From Epiperipatus broadwayi (taxonomy: Eukaryota; Onychophora; Udeonychophora; Euonychophora; Peripatidae): a DNA stretch of 64,000 bases. Numbering within the stretch: the first letter of the stretch is position 1; each line of letters opens with the position of its first letter. The translations under genes were made by a program, and so were the position numbers. The notes beneath the pieces were generated by a model, which searched no databases, was not told where the DNA came from, and saw only the letters and a program-made list of their open reading frames with translations. Shown one piece after another: positions 12,798 through 24,465 of this stretch. The DNA lies in assembly GCA_028023455.1 (NCBI GenBank), contig JAQFVV010006231.1:2129478-2193477 (forward strand). The letters are read 5' to 3'.

Positions 12798-13191
12798 TAA
12801 GATGTGATATGTTGGACTATTTCCATCATTTATAAGTGAATGTTGAATGTATAGAAAATTTTAAACTTTATTTAAACTTTCCAAATACAAACAACTTATT
12901 AGTAATAGCACACAAAAAGACAATATAGGTTAGTAATTACACAACATTTCAAGTAGTATTATTCTCCACTCTTATATTCTAAGCAAATATTGTCTCTGTG
13001 CATACAACACCTGAAGAAGAGTGGAGAATAATACTACTCAAAAGATTGTGTAATTACTAACCTGTATTGTCTATTTGTGTGTTATTACTAACAAATTGTT
13101 TGTATTTGGAAAGTTTAAATAAAGTTTAAAATTTTCTATACATTCAACATCACTCATAAATGATGGAAATAGTCCAACATATCACATCTTA
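12798..13191. mobile_element. Palindromic MITE, TA-flanked (family M1)
   Basis: Two arms of about 180-190 bp (12798-12988 and 13013-13191) are near-complete reverse complements around a short loop (TAAGCAAATATTGTC region). Ends read TA-AGATGTGATATG and CATATCACATCT-TA, consistent with a TA target duplication as made by Tc1/mariner-type transposases. The arm carries TTGGACTATTTCCATCAT, which recurs in the element at 57.75-57.88 kb. It sits just after the IFT80-like relic. Confidence 0.85.
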
Positions 13192-13291
13192 CATGTAGAT
13201 AAGGTTTAGAATTCATATAGTTGTGTTAGTTTTAAGCATACTATTATAAGTATAAAAAATATTTTTTGTAGTGGGTGGATATGTGCCATCC

Positions 13292-15892
13292 AGAAGTATT
13301 TCAACCACATCTGATCTTAACCCACTATATGATGCCTTTTTTCGATAAAACTCTATATGATGTTTTGTTTATTTTCTAAACTAGTACGAACATTTTGTAG
13401 ATGAGACTGTAATTTGCAATTTTCTCTCTTCTGTATCCTTAGGAAACTAGTGTGATATTAAATCCATCAAAAATGGGAAGTTATTCATAATTTTAAGAAA
13501 GAGAAAAATGCACACATAGTTACTTTTGATACAATTAGTGACATAGATGTAGTTCATAAACTTTGAATTCTAATAGATAAATGGCAAAAATCATGTTAAA
13601 ATTGAAATAATGATTTTGACTTGTTTCATTTTATTATGTTTTTGAGAATAAACTCACAATTCATTTTTGTTTAAAAAAAATAGTAATAAATAAAAAAAGC
13701 AGGAAGCACTTTAAGATTTAATATATTTTTTAAGTACTGTACTGATAAAGACAAAAAACATTTCAAATTTTGAGAACAATATTTTATTAAATTATACTGC
13801 TTATCCATACACTTTATAAATAATTGGTATGTTGTATTTTCACAGGTATACATTTATATATATTTACATGTATGATTGAAGTTTTTTTTTTTAAAAAAAA
13901 AGACTATTTATTATAACAATAACCACTCAATAAAATCTACAAAACATAGACCTCAAGCATGTTGTCCAATAATTATAAGAAAACCTTATTTTGATAAAAA
14001 AAAAGGGGGGGGGGAATGCCCAGAGGTCAGCGCAGCCATCTTTCAAGCAAGCAGTTTGTTGCAGATGGTTATTGCGGGTTCGCCTCCTGGATGATGCTAT
14101 GACATAGGAAAAAAAATAAAGTTTTTTTTTTAGTTTGTATTCATATGTATATGCTTCTTTTATTATTCCCAACAGGAAATTAGATGATTAACCAATATTT
14201 TATTATAAAAGAAAATGCAATGAAATTGTTAATTAAGAAATTAGCTAGCATGGATTATTAAAAAACAAAGTTGGCATCTACTTTAAAGACTACAAAATAT
14301 TAATGGAAGTTTAAACAGCAACTGAAATATGGATCCCATCGTGTACAAAGGATTTATTCTTATTTCACTAAACATCTGTAAAGTGTTCATCGGAATTTAA
14401 AGCAAGTGCATACTGTATATACCTTGGATACAATGCCAATATTTTACAAATGAAATCAATAATACTATTAAAGATACCAAAACACAATATCAATGTTCTA
14501 CTGAATTATTTAATGGAATTGTAAAATATTTATTTGTATATTTATTCATTATATCCATGGCCTATCTATCAGAAGCAATATCTGACACACATATTGAAGA
14601 AGACATTAATTTTGCATCATAGTTTTGGATCACAGATATTATAAGAATTATTAGTCACAATATCCAAATAAAGTAATGGTTAAAATTAAAGAGGACTATA
14701 ACAGTGATATTAAATAATTTCTGCAGAAATTAATCTGTGATGTTCAATATTCCAGATGATCATATGTCAGTAAGATTTGAATCAGGAATATGTGTTGTAA
14801 TGATCTTTTAAAAATTAACTATTGTGCCTAGATGCATTCATGAAGAATGGATACCCCAAAAACATAAGTCTAAAATGCCATTTCATTGTAATATTATTGC
14901 TCCAAAGTTATTATGTATTCAAGTAATTGCATACAGATTTGTTGCCAGTCCAAGTAATTTAAAACTTTGGATATTGAGTGTCTTATTAATATTGTACAGT
15001 GTTTACTTTTATTTTAAGGTTTTCTCTTATATGTATATATATTCAACCAATCACTTCATGTATGTCTGTCAATACAAAGAATAATTACTATAAAGCAAGA
15101 AATTAACTAAAGGAAATCACTATAGTTGATTAAGATTATGAACAATTGTATAGATTTTATTAAAATAACTTATTTAGGTTTGATATTCTTTATAACAAGC
15201 CATAATAAGTTAAACTTTCTTTATCATATAAATTTGAACAAATTTAATTCAAACACATACTTTTCTTTAATTGTGCAATGCATATATTATCTTGCATCAT
15301 GCATGGTTAAACACCCACATGATCACCTCATGTTTTAATTTTCTGTGATATATATTATTATTATTTGTTCATTATTTATGCAATGAAATAAACTGCCATT
15401 GTTGTTTTATTAATAAGAAGTTATGGCTTGCAATTATTTTAATTCTTAACAATCATAATTATAAGCTAAAGTCACAGATGACAAGGATAGGTGAACCTTA
15501 ACTGGAAAATAGTTTAGTTTGAATTTATATCTATTTCATTCAATTAACATTAGTTAGTGTTTATTTTTAAAGACTAGTATCTAATAAAGAGTTAGCAGAC
15601 TTAATTATTCAATCCTATATTAGGTTGTAGTGATACAAGTGAGAGATTAAAGACAACACCCACATATAAAAACCTCATTTTCACATTTCAATATAGTGAA
15701 TATTATGAAATATTAAGTCTGATTTGATATAATAGCATCTCTGCCTGAAAATATTAAATCTATCAATTCTCTTAACACCTGTTTGATTGGTCATAGGATT
15801 CCTTTTTCTTAAGCCATTTAATTACATTCATAAGATGAATATATGCCTTAATTTGAGAATGTGACCATGATTAGCTAGCTGTCCCATTCATA
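13292..15892 (+). repeat. Long direct duplication, copy B
   Basis: Collinear with copy A (7016-9982). It lacks A's 451-bp insertion but carries a tRNA-derived SINE at 14015-14121 where A has only a G-run and a short A/T tract. The copy ends at a (TA)n(TG)n tract (about 15889-15925) directly abutting the inverted Penelope pair. The open frame at 14824-15084 is not preserved in copy A, arguing against a protein. Confidence 0.85.
14015..14121 (+). mobile_element. tRNA-derived SINE (copy in duplication B)
   Basis: Contains an A-box-like CCAGAGGTCAGCG near 14019 and a B-box-like GGGTTCGCCTCC at 14076-14087, the internal RNA polymerase III promoter of tRNA genes, then GATGATGCTATGACATA and an A-rich tail. 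Two other copies (21.2 and 26.0 kb, minus strand) share A box, B box, GATGCTAT(G/A)ACA and tail. The A-B spacing of about 45 bp fits a tRNA with a long variable arm. No proper acceptor stem closes, so it is not a functional tRNA. A run of about 10 G precedes it. Confidence 0.75.
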
Positions 15893-16014
15893 TATATATA
15901 TATATATGTGTGTGTGTATGTGTGTCATATTATTATTACTATTTGCGGGATATTCCATGTAGTTAAAAAAAAAAGCTAAATGCTGACATTTCAGTACAAT
16001 ATCAAGTACCTTCC

Positions 16015-16227
16015 TCAGAGTGTTCTCTTTCTCAAATTATAATAAGAATGCGCATGAGATTTAAAATCATTTTTATTGATTTCTTTCTCCTCATATATTG
16101 GTTGAGAAGTTTTAAAATTTATTTTCTCTTCCAATAGCTTCTTCCAAATGTTGTTAATCTTCTTTAATTCACATCTTTCATTTATGCTCTTGGGCCTTTT
16201 AAAAATCTCTATAGCTTCTCTTAGCAA
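16015..16227 (-). pseudogene. Penelope-like element C-terminal fragment (inverted copy)
   Basis: The minus strand encodes the tail LLREAIEIFKRP...NNIWKKLLEEK...YYNLRKRTL, almost identical to the last 70 residues of the plus-strand copy, ending at the equivalent TGA. It lacks the GIY-YIG motif because the copy is truncated at about 16311. The few differences, such as SINERC against SVNERC, show limited divergence after the inversion. Confidence 0.85.
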
Positions 16228-16319
16228 TCTCTGGTCATATTGTTCAATTTTTGCTAAAATATTTGTTTTTTCAAAATTGATATCATGATTTGTTAATTTT
16301 ATATGAGAATAAAAAAAAA

Positions 16320-16874
16320 AGATTTTGATATATCAGAAATTAAGACAATTTTGCCATATATAAAAGGAGTATTCACACAGTTTACACTACTTATAAAAAA
16401 ATTGGTGAAATATTTCCACTTCCTAAAGGTAAAATTGCTTTGGAGTGTCATGGTGTATATGAAATTTCATGTAGGGTCTGCTCACATATGTATATTGGAC
16501 AGAATAATCGTAGAATAAATATTAAAAAGGAAGAACACATTCTGGCAGTCAGAGAAAAATCCAATTCATCAGCTATTTATTCTCATATAAAATTAACAAA
16601 TCATGATATCAATTTTGAAAAAACAAATATTTTAGCAAAAATTGAACAATATGACCAGAGATTACTAAGAGAAGCTATAGAGATTTTTAAAAGGCCCAAG
16701 AGCGTAAATGAAAGATGTGAATTAAAGAAGATTACCAACATTTGGAAGAAGCTATTGGAAGAGAAAATAAATTTTAAAACTTCTCAACCAATATATGAAG
16801 AGAAAGAAAACAATAAAAATGATTTTAAATCTCACGCACATTCTTATTATAATTTGAGAAAGAGAACGCTCTGA
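16320..16874 (+). pseudogene. Penelope-like element GIY-YIG endonuclease domain, 5'-truncated
   Basis: The frame from 16440 (144 residues) begins with GVYEISCRVC (residues 5-14) and MYIGQNNRR, the GIY-YIG pattern with paired cysteines used by Penelope-like elements. A KKEEHILAVRE block (His/Glu) follows, then a long helical tail ending YYNLRKRTL. Upstream, in a different frame, ILPYIKGV at about 16352-16375 is the remnant of the linker after the reverse transcriptase. The nuclease would nick target DNA for reverse transcription; here the RT is missing, so the copy cannot move itself. The true N-terminus is absent. Confidence 0.8.
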
Positions 16875-16963
16875 GGAAGGTACTTGATATTGTACTGAAA
16901 CGTCAGCATTTAACTTTTTTTTTTTAACTACATGGAATATCCTGCAAATAATAATAATATGAC

Positions 16964-18889
16964 ATCTTTTATCTGTGAAAATATTAGAATATATATATAT
17001 TGCTTTTTTAAAATAAAAACATAAATATATTTTATAAGACAGATATCAATACTAATATTAATGGAATTTATGAAATAAATCACAAAGAATATTATCTAAA
17101 TAATATCACAAATAAATGTGGAAAGATACAGAATTCAATTAAAACAAGATTGAATCAACATAGATTAAATTTTAAAAAATCTCTGATAATAAATATAATA
17201 TACTGATAATAAAAGAGAAAAATAAAGAAAGCATTAATAGAAAGAAAACTTAGACTTAATATAAATAAAAATTTTGATAGAAAATTGTTGATTGTGTATA
17301 TAAGTCATTATAAATCAGATAATAAATATTGTTAATAAAATTATGTTATAAAATAGATTAGTTGTAGATATATGTCAAAAATTATAAAGTGCTAATATAT
17401 AAAAAATGAAAATAAAATATAGGGTTATTATTAATACTAGATAATTTGTAAAATTTGTTATAAATTAAAATAAAATTATAATAAAATAAAGTTTTGATTA
17501 TAAAACATAATATGTAGGGAATGATAGAGTAAACAAAAAGTCTAAATGTTCAACATTATTTTAATCTTTTTAAAAAAAAACTATTTATACGTTTTTTAAA
17601 TAATTTAAATGATATAATGTATGGTAGAGTAATATACTTTTATTATTTTATTGATATAAAATAGATTTTAAGGGTGGATTTGTTAATATTTAAAAAATAA
17701 TATATTAATATATAAAGATGGCATTGTTGTATAAAGATAGAAGTTACATATAAAGTCTTAAAAAATAGATTAAATTTAAAATTAAACATAATTCCAATAA
17801 AGTATTCAGCATAATGAATATATCTAATTTAAATGAAAAAATAAGACAATTTACATTGTGTGTATATAGATATTACAATAACATTGCATTGAGTATTTTC
17901 AGTTATGAGAAAATAGGAAAATTTAATAAAGAGATTATGTAAGAACTGATTAAATATTATTTTTTATATTGGGATTTAAAATAATTGGCATTATTTTGTA
18001 AAATTTGAAATGCGCATATAATTATCTTTGCCTTATATATTTAATATTACATAATAGCTCAAATATAATGTAAAATTAAGATGCTATGTTAATATATTTG
18101 CTATTTAAAATTAAATGGATCACAAGAAACTATTTATATAAAATTATAGTTGCTCCACTGAAATTTAGAACTCTGCCCATTATAAAGATGAGAGATCAGC
18201 TTGTTTATTTTACATTAATAATATTAAAATTTAAATTTATTCTAGTGTGTTAAAATATGCTACTCATTTATTAATTTCACTATTAGTATATTTACTAATA
18301 TTATATAATTATATGTGTGTTAAATATATCTTTATGAATTAATTAAGATGTTAACAACTGATCATGGTGAATTTTCCACGTAAATAATTAGAGTTATTTG
18401 TTTAGCAATGATGTTGCTAAGTAACCAACTAAAATTGAAATCTCCAAGTTAAATCATTTGCTTTAGTATTCAATAACAGCTTTTTGTCAGAGTATAAACT
18501 CTATTAATATTTTCATCTAATCCATGACAATTCCAAAATATATATAATTAAAATTATATATATAGTATTCAAATCATCTTCACATACGTTATCTTATTTC
18601 AGCAACACCTTTATAAATAAACATAAAGTCGGAACTTCCAACAGCATGATTTCCTTTTGATTTGTGCTATTTGAAGTTCAGACTTTATATTCATAGGGAG
18701 CATTGCTTAAAAAAAAACATAACATTTGAGAGAGGGACTTAAACATTTTGTATTTGAATTTTCAATTAGCGATGTGCACTGGGCATATTTTCGTGTGTGT
18801 GTGTGTAATTGAATGGAAATAACAACCTTCCACTGAATTTTGTTAACACCAACAACTATAAAAATATAAAATATATACATATAGTTCTA
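16964..18889. other. Intergenic, A+T-rich
   Basis: No gene recognised. Contains very A-rich stretches (17000-17500), a short GT microsatellite at 18794-18808 and no clear repeat family. Confidence 0.55.
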
Positions 18890-19520
18890 AGAAGGGATCA
18901 TTTGGTATTTCCAGGATATGAGAGAAGTTTATGACTCTTTTAAGTCAGCAAAATTATAAAAATACATGTCTGAGTTTATATCTCTCATAAGATTTGAGCA
19001 ATAAAATAAATATGGATCTTCTTTTGTCTTTAAGTTAACTCTAACAAAAGTCTATTGTGTCTACTATTAGCTTGAGAATATTAATTTTAAATATTAGTTA
19101 TCTAGCAATATCCTAAAACATATTTATGTAATTATTTGGTAAAATTTTCCACATTTGTTTTTTAATATTTTAATTAATACATGATAATATTTAATTTAAA
19201 ATTTATGTAGCTCTAAGAGAAAAATGGTTTCTTATTTCCATCATTTTAGAGAAATGATTTTTCAAAGTCATCATATTTATAAAAATATCTATTTGAGTTT
19301 AAGTCATATAAAACAATAAACATTGAAATATATGATGTATCCTTTTATCTCTAAATAAACTCCCACAAAGAGCTGTTGTTGACTGATAAAGCAAATGGTT
19401 TAACTTGGAGCAATTTTAATTAATGATTGCTTTTGATCATCATTCCTGAATATATTTCTATTTTTCTACCTGTTTATATAAAAATTTCCTACATTCATTT
19501 GTTTATAGCTTAATTATATA
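18890..19520. repeat. Diverged tandem duplication, two units of about 320 bp
   Basis: About 18890-19200 and 19215-19520 share ordered blocks: ATTTCCA, TTTATAAAAATA, TGAGTTTA, ATAAAATAAA versus ACAATAAACA, a TCTTTAAGTTAACTC versus TCTAAATAAACTCCC block, TAATTTTAAATATTA-like text, ATATATTTCT-like text and ACATTTGTTT. Divergence is high, so it is old. No coding content. Confidence 0.5.
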
Positions 19521-19964
19521 TATGTAATCTTATAATTGAATATTTATAAATACAGTAATTAGATATATGTAAGGTATAACTTTAAAAATTTTATCCACTT
19601 AGGAGAGCTTTTGACTATACTCCTAGTCTTTGTCAACTAACACTTTGAAAGGCTACCTTTCCCACAATTCTGTGATCTTAACATTTGCTGCCTGTCTGTT
19701 AATTAACTCTTGTTTGTATTTGTATATTAACATAGCTTCCTTTATTTTTCTTTAATTGTAATTACTGTATTTATAAATATTCAATTATAAGATACTTATA
19801 TTGATTCCAGATAATAAGAAATGTCATGTTTATTTCTCATTTTAATCCATCAAAAATGTAACAGGGAATGGGTTTTATAGTATACTAGCTTTATATAATG
19901 AATATATATACTCCATAAACCACATACTATTTCTCAAAAAATAAATAATAACCTTACTAAGGGT

Positions 19965-20430
19965 AAAATCTCTACTTAAATTCACATATAAATAAGCCAG
20001 ACTCAAGCATTTCAAACTAAGAGTGTGAAGTGTTAAACACCACATTTAATTCACTAAATATTATATATAAATAAACAACATGAAATCTTTCAATATACAA
20101 CTAATGAAATGATAGTAACAAATGTAAATATATTAATTTATTAAGAGCAAGCAGATAATATAATAATAACATGAAACGCTGAAACCTTTGACAGATGTGC
20201 TTTATTATTATTATATCATTTGGTGCACTTAATAAATTAATATATTTACATTTGTTACTATCATTTCATTATATTTGAAAATTACTTCATAGTATATCGA
20301 AAGATTTCATGTTGTTTATTTATATATAATATTTAGTAAATTAAATGTGAAGGTGTTAAAGCTTCATGCTCTTAGTTCGAAATGCTTGAGTCTGGCTTAT
20401 TTATATATAAATTTAAGTAGAGAGGAAGGT
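19965..20430. mobile_element. Large imperfect palindrome (foldback element)
   Basis: Left arm about 19965-20175 and right arm about 20205-20430 are reverse complements through AAATAAGCCAGACTCAAGCA, ATATTATATATAAATAAACA and ATGATAGTAACAAATG. The central 40 bp (AACGCTGAAACCTTTGACAG) recur in inverted orientation at 20538-20576, giving a second, nested inverted pair. The arms differ by small indels. No transposase. Confidence 0.8.
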
Positions 20431-20694
20431 GGGACCATATTTTTCTCTTAAAAATATCTGCCTTGTGTTTGAATTGAGAGTTCCATGTGCAGTCATTATT
20501 ACATCTGATTGGCTGTCATATAAGCAGATTTAAGATGCATCTGTCAAAGGTTTCAGCCTTTCATGTTATTATTAATATATATCTATAAGAAGATTTATTT
20601 TCTCCTTTTCTAAAAAACATTAAAAAATAATTTATCAATATTTTTCTGTAAAATATTCGAAAACACAAAAAATTCTATATTTAAAGTTAATATC

Positions 20695-21062
20695 AAATAA
20701 TATTTGAAAACTTGAGATATGCAAGTTAATATGAAAAGATATAAGAAAACAAAATTTGTATTTAATAGCACTAAGCCAGCTTTTGGCAAATTCTTACCAG
20801 AATCAAGAGACCCACAATCAATTAACAGAAAGGACTGGTGTGTCCCACTACCAAAGAAATGGAACATATAATTTGCATACTGGAACACATTTACATATTT
20901 TTCAAACACTATATATTCAGATTCTCAACTGTGAGGTTTTATTCTGCACTATGATTCTGGTGAGAATTTACCAAAAGCTTGTCTTAGTGATATTGAATAC
21001 AAATTTTGTTTTCTTATATCTTTTCATATTAACTTGCATATCTCAAGTTTTCAAGTATTGCC
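20695..21062. mobile_element. Inverted-repeat (MITE-like) element
   Basis: The left arm (20695-20812) contains AAACTTGAGATATGCAAG and AAGAAAACAAAATTTGTATT. The right arm (20949-21062) is its reverse complement. About 136 bp of unrelated sequence separates them. The frames at 20610-20909 (-) and 20756-21073 (+) both end in the same peptide (NTNFVFLYLFILTCISQVFK) simply because the arms are inverted copies, so neither is a supported gene. Confidence 0.75.
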
Positions 21063-21229
21063 TAACTATATGAAAAGAACTTCAAGTTTAATATTTATCT
21101 ACAAATAAATAAAATATAATTATATTATAACATTAATAACTTAATACATTACAGTTATATACAATTAAATAAAAAGACATAAAATAATGGTTTTTTTTCA
21201 TGTTTATATATACTAAGGTTTGTTTTTTT

Positions 21230-21320
21230 TTTCACATGTGTCATAGCATCAGCCGGAAAGCGAACCCACTAACTCGGGACAAGTGTTTGTAAAGCAGCTG
21301 TCGCTGACCTCTCGACCATC
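21230..21320 (-). mobile_element. tRNA-derived SINE (copy 2)
   Basis: On the minus strand: A-box-like GGTCGAGAGGTCAGCG, B-box-like GGGTTCGCTTTCC (complement of 21254-21266), GATGCTATGACACATG and a poly-A tail (T-run before 21233). It is homologous to the copies at 14.0 and 26.0 kb. It lies at the start of duplicated block C, mirroring the SINE near block D. Not a functional tRNA. Confidence 0.75.
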
Positions 21321-21344
21321 AATTCTGTATTCTTTGAAAAAACA

Positions 21345-22125
21345 AGATTTTATCGTTGCTTTCATTTTGTACAAATATTTAATTGATGATTTTAGTCTAT
21401 TGAGACAGTTATACTTCTAGATATAACACACATATAATATTGGGTTCACAACTTCTTCCAAAGACATACTTTGTTTTCTCACATAAATTTAATGGAGTTG
21501 ACTTTATGAGTAATAAGGGTGCTTCATTCCAAATAAATTTAGCACATAGTGCTGAAAAGTTTCATACTTTTGTATATTTTGATAGTCATTGTCAGTTCAA
21601 ATTAATTTTCTGCTAGGTAATTTTAGTCACTATCACTTTAAATTTTAAATCAGTAAGACTCAAATTTTAATTCTTGTTAATATCAACAAAAGCGTTAGTG
21701 TCAGATTGCTTAATATTTAATGAACACTTTTTTTTTCATCTAACCACATGTCTGTTTCATTATTATCATTTTATGTTTTAGATATTCTTTAACAATCCTT
21801 TGATCTTTTATAATAAAAACAATAGCATTTTTGTTATAAAAACACAATAAAGAAATTTAATGAGATTTTTAAATTTTTGTTATAAATATATTTTTGTTAA
21901 AAAATTAATAAACAAAGGAAATCTTTAATTTTATACTATTAGTTTTTAGATTTTTATAGTATTCTTTAACTAAACCAAATTTTAATGTTTTTTGTTTTTT
22001 TTCGTTTTCATCATCTACATTTTCTTATATCATTATCATTTTTTTTTTTACAAAGTAACTCTAACAACTTTATACATCCATTACATTAAGGTATTCTTTT
22101 TCAAGCATGAAGAAAAACAATTACT
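21345..22125 (+). repeat. Direct duplication, block C
   Basis: Collinear with 26565-27690. Shared landmarks: TTTTTGTACA, ATTGAGACA-type text, ACAACTTCTT versus AAAACTTCTT, TTCTCACATAAATTT, CAAATAAATTTA, AAAAGTTTCATA, CAAATTTTAAT and CATTACA. Non-coding. Block D differs by an RTE insertion. Both blocks have a minus-strand SINE on their left, at different distances. Confidence 0.6.
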
Positions 22126-22373
22126 CCATCTAGAATGGAATGAAAATTATTGTCCCAGATAAACCTTAGTTCAATTTTCTAAATCAACTTCATTAATATT
22201 TTTTCATTTATTTTTCATGTTGAAACATATTTCTAAGTTTGATTTTATTTTTTTATCTTAAGAACATTAATAATTTTTTGTTCTATCTATACTTAAGTAT
22301 TAATTATATAAGGGAATTTATTTTGAATTATAATATTTAGAATTCTAAATATATAATGTATTGATATAATATT

Positions 22374-22567
22374 AAAACAGGCAAAACTCACTATTCGTAT
22401 TGCCACACAGCAAGCTAGAGTAATCAATGGATACCAGAAGGCTTGTGCATAAAATCCCCATCTACAGCCTACTCATCCAATATCCCCAGACTAGTTTCTG
22501 GCTTGTGACCATCAGTGATGAACCTTGGATCTGAGAGCAATGCATATAGTGAGTTTTTGCCTGTTTT
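22374..22567. mobile_element. Palindromic family P1, deleted copy
   Basis: Ends AAAACAGGCAAAACTCACTAT and its complement at 22547-22567 form terminal inverted repeats. The interior matches the left arm of the 4.9-kb palindrome (AATCAATGGAT, CAGAAGGCTTGTGCATAAAA, CCCAGACTAGTTTCTGGCTT), but most of the second arm is deleted. It is therefore a non-palindromic derivative. Confidence 0.8.
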
Positions 22568-23689
22568 AACAACAATTATACACAAGCATAAGAGGTGGTG
22601 GTCATGTGATGTTTATTGATATAACATCCAGTAAATAATCTATTGGAGTTTTTGAACAAATATCTTGTTTAGATCTTATTTTCCTATAGTTATTATTACT
22701 ATTATTTACCATGATTGAAGCTTATTATTCTGCTTAGTATACAATTGTTGACTGATACAACACATTTATTACATTAAGTGAAATGCATTTTTTTTAATGT
22801 GTTTTATATTTTCTTCTAAAAACTTTATTGTTGTGAGAGTCCTCAGGTTCAAATAAAAGATCATTATATATTTCCATCAAATATTAGTTTACAATCTCTG
22901 AATGATATGCTAGCCAGAGTATGGTGATTTGCAAGACTGATTATGCACATTTTCTCTAAGGATAATATATCAGTCAAGTATCAAAAAATATTTTGATGAT
23001 AAGAATAAATATTCAGAATTTTTTTATCACTAATTAACAGTAAGAGATTACTGTTCTGGAAATAAGAAATAGAGATATCATGGCTTTAGTATCTGGTACA
23101 ATATCTTTAAAAAGATGCATAACTTAATGATGCTGAAAAAATCATTTCTGTTACAATTCAGAATCAACTTATACCTTAAGCACTTACAATTCAACAACTA
23201 AATTCCTTGCACTTGCAGATAAAATTTCTAATGATTCGATAAATCCTCAGAATCGATAAGCATTTATCCTTTTTAATTTCTTTTAACTCAAAAACATGAC
23301 AGTTTAATAATATATTCATTATCTTATACTTTTTCCTCAAAATACTTTTTTAAAAGTAGAAAACATTAAATTGGTCATGTATCACAATTAGTAGTAAATA
23401 ATGAGTGATATTTTAAACACAGCTATTATTCAATTCTCTGTAGTAATTTTATCATAATAATTGTAATGTTAAGTGTTAATAGGAAATTGATCTGTTATTC
23501 TTTTTCATAATTCATAATACAATTTCTTCATTTAACAACATTCTATCTGTCCATAAAATTAATCAACCTTAAATTCTATCTATTAATTTATTTGGTTATA
23601 ACCTGATTCTAACTTATATAAAATTAGAACATGATGTTAGTGAATTTCTAGGTATGATGTCCATACTGTTAATTTTTTTATGTTATTTT
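22568..23689. other. Intergenic
   Basis: A+T-rich spacer; no gene, RNA or repeat family recognised. Confidence 0.5.
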
Positions 23690-24410
23690 AAGGTGCTTAA
23701 GGTTGCCATTTACTCTTAGTTTTTGTTCTTCTGGCAACTTTGAACTCAAACTATGGTCAGGTTCACCAACTGCTGGTAATATAATTTTAAACCCTTCATT
23801 ACTTAAAATTTTCTCTCATGTTTTTGTGTAGTATTTACTCATGTTTACTTTGTTATTCTCTCATCTGTGTGTAACCATTAACTCACATTTTTCTATGTTG
23901 ATATTTGTTTAATTTTTCACTCTTAAGGCTTTCTGTCAACTTTTGACATCTAATCCATCATTTGTGCTATCATTTTTTTCATCTCTCCCTTTGCTGCAAC
24001 CATTTTTTCTTACCATTCTTTCGCCTCTTTTAAATTTTTTTGTCTATTCTTTCCACTAACTGATTTGTTTATTCTGCATTTTTCTTTTTAACTTTTGGAT
24101 TTGATATAAAGCCTTTTCTATTTTTTTATTTTGGTACTTTCTAAGTTTCTCTATTATTTAACTGGATTCTCAATAGCTTCTTGAAAATTGTTGTTCATCA
24201 TTGATTATCTTTTTTTTTCTTTTAATCTTTTCAGTATCTATCATTATCATCTGATTGTTTTTTTAAAAAATTTTCATTATATGGCTTTCTTCATCTCTCT
24301 TTTGATTGTTTTCTTTTATTTTCTCATATTCTTTTATTTTCTTCTCTTTACCATTGTCTTTTTTTTCATCATCATCACTTGACTGTTTTATCAATCTTTC
24401 ACATGATCAT
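23690..24410 (-). pseudogene. Degenerate charged coiled-coil coding relic (minus strand)
   Basis: The pyrimidine-rich plus strand reads on the minus strand as short Lys/Glu-rich open stretches: NGKEKKIKEYEKIKENN near 24310-24360 and KLPEEQKLRVNGNL near 23700-23740, separated by stops and frameshifts. Composition and style resemble the relic at 10.43-11.96 kb, and both contain a GAATAGACAAAAA core. The plus-strand frame at 24188-24382 is its antisense shadow. It could be gag-like or a decayed host coiled-coil protein. Weak call. Confidence 0.35.
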
Positions 24411-24465
24411 CTTTTATTTTTACTATATTTATAATATTTGAAATACATGCATTCTTCATATACCT

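Larger units (their letters stand above)
15924..16963. mobile_element. Penelope-like element 3' ends in inverted head-to-head arrangement
   Basis: The left arm (15924-16311, minus) and right arm (16578-16963, plus) are reverse complements over about 385 bp. Each holds the C-terminal coding end and the 3' tail with GGAAGGTACTTGATATTG. Only the plus copy continues upstream (16312-16577) into the GIY-YIG nuclease start. Outer boundaries read TGTCATATTATTATTA on the left and its complement on the right. Penelope-like elements often insert as partial tandem or inverted copies, and this matches. No reverse-transcriptase core is present. Confidence 0.85.

Noticed and set aside
14824-15084. 86-codon frame in duplication B
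   Set aside because: The matching part of duplication A does not keep the frame, so coding is not supported.
20610-21073. Two overlapping frames of about 100 codons sharing the same C-terminal peptide
   Set aside because: The identity comes from inverted-repeat arms of a MITE-like element; no domain.
24188-24382. 64-codon Phe-rich frame resembling a membrane protein
   Set aside because: It is the complement of an A-rich charged coiled-coil relic; the hydrophobic look comes from T-rich codons.
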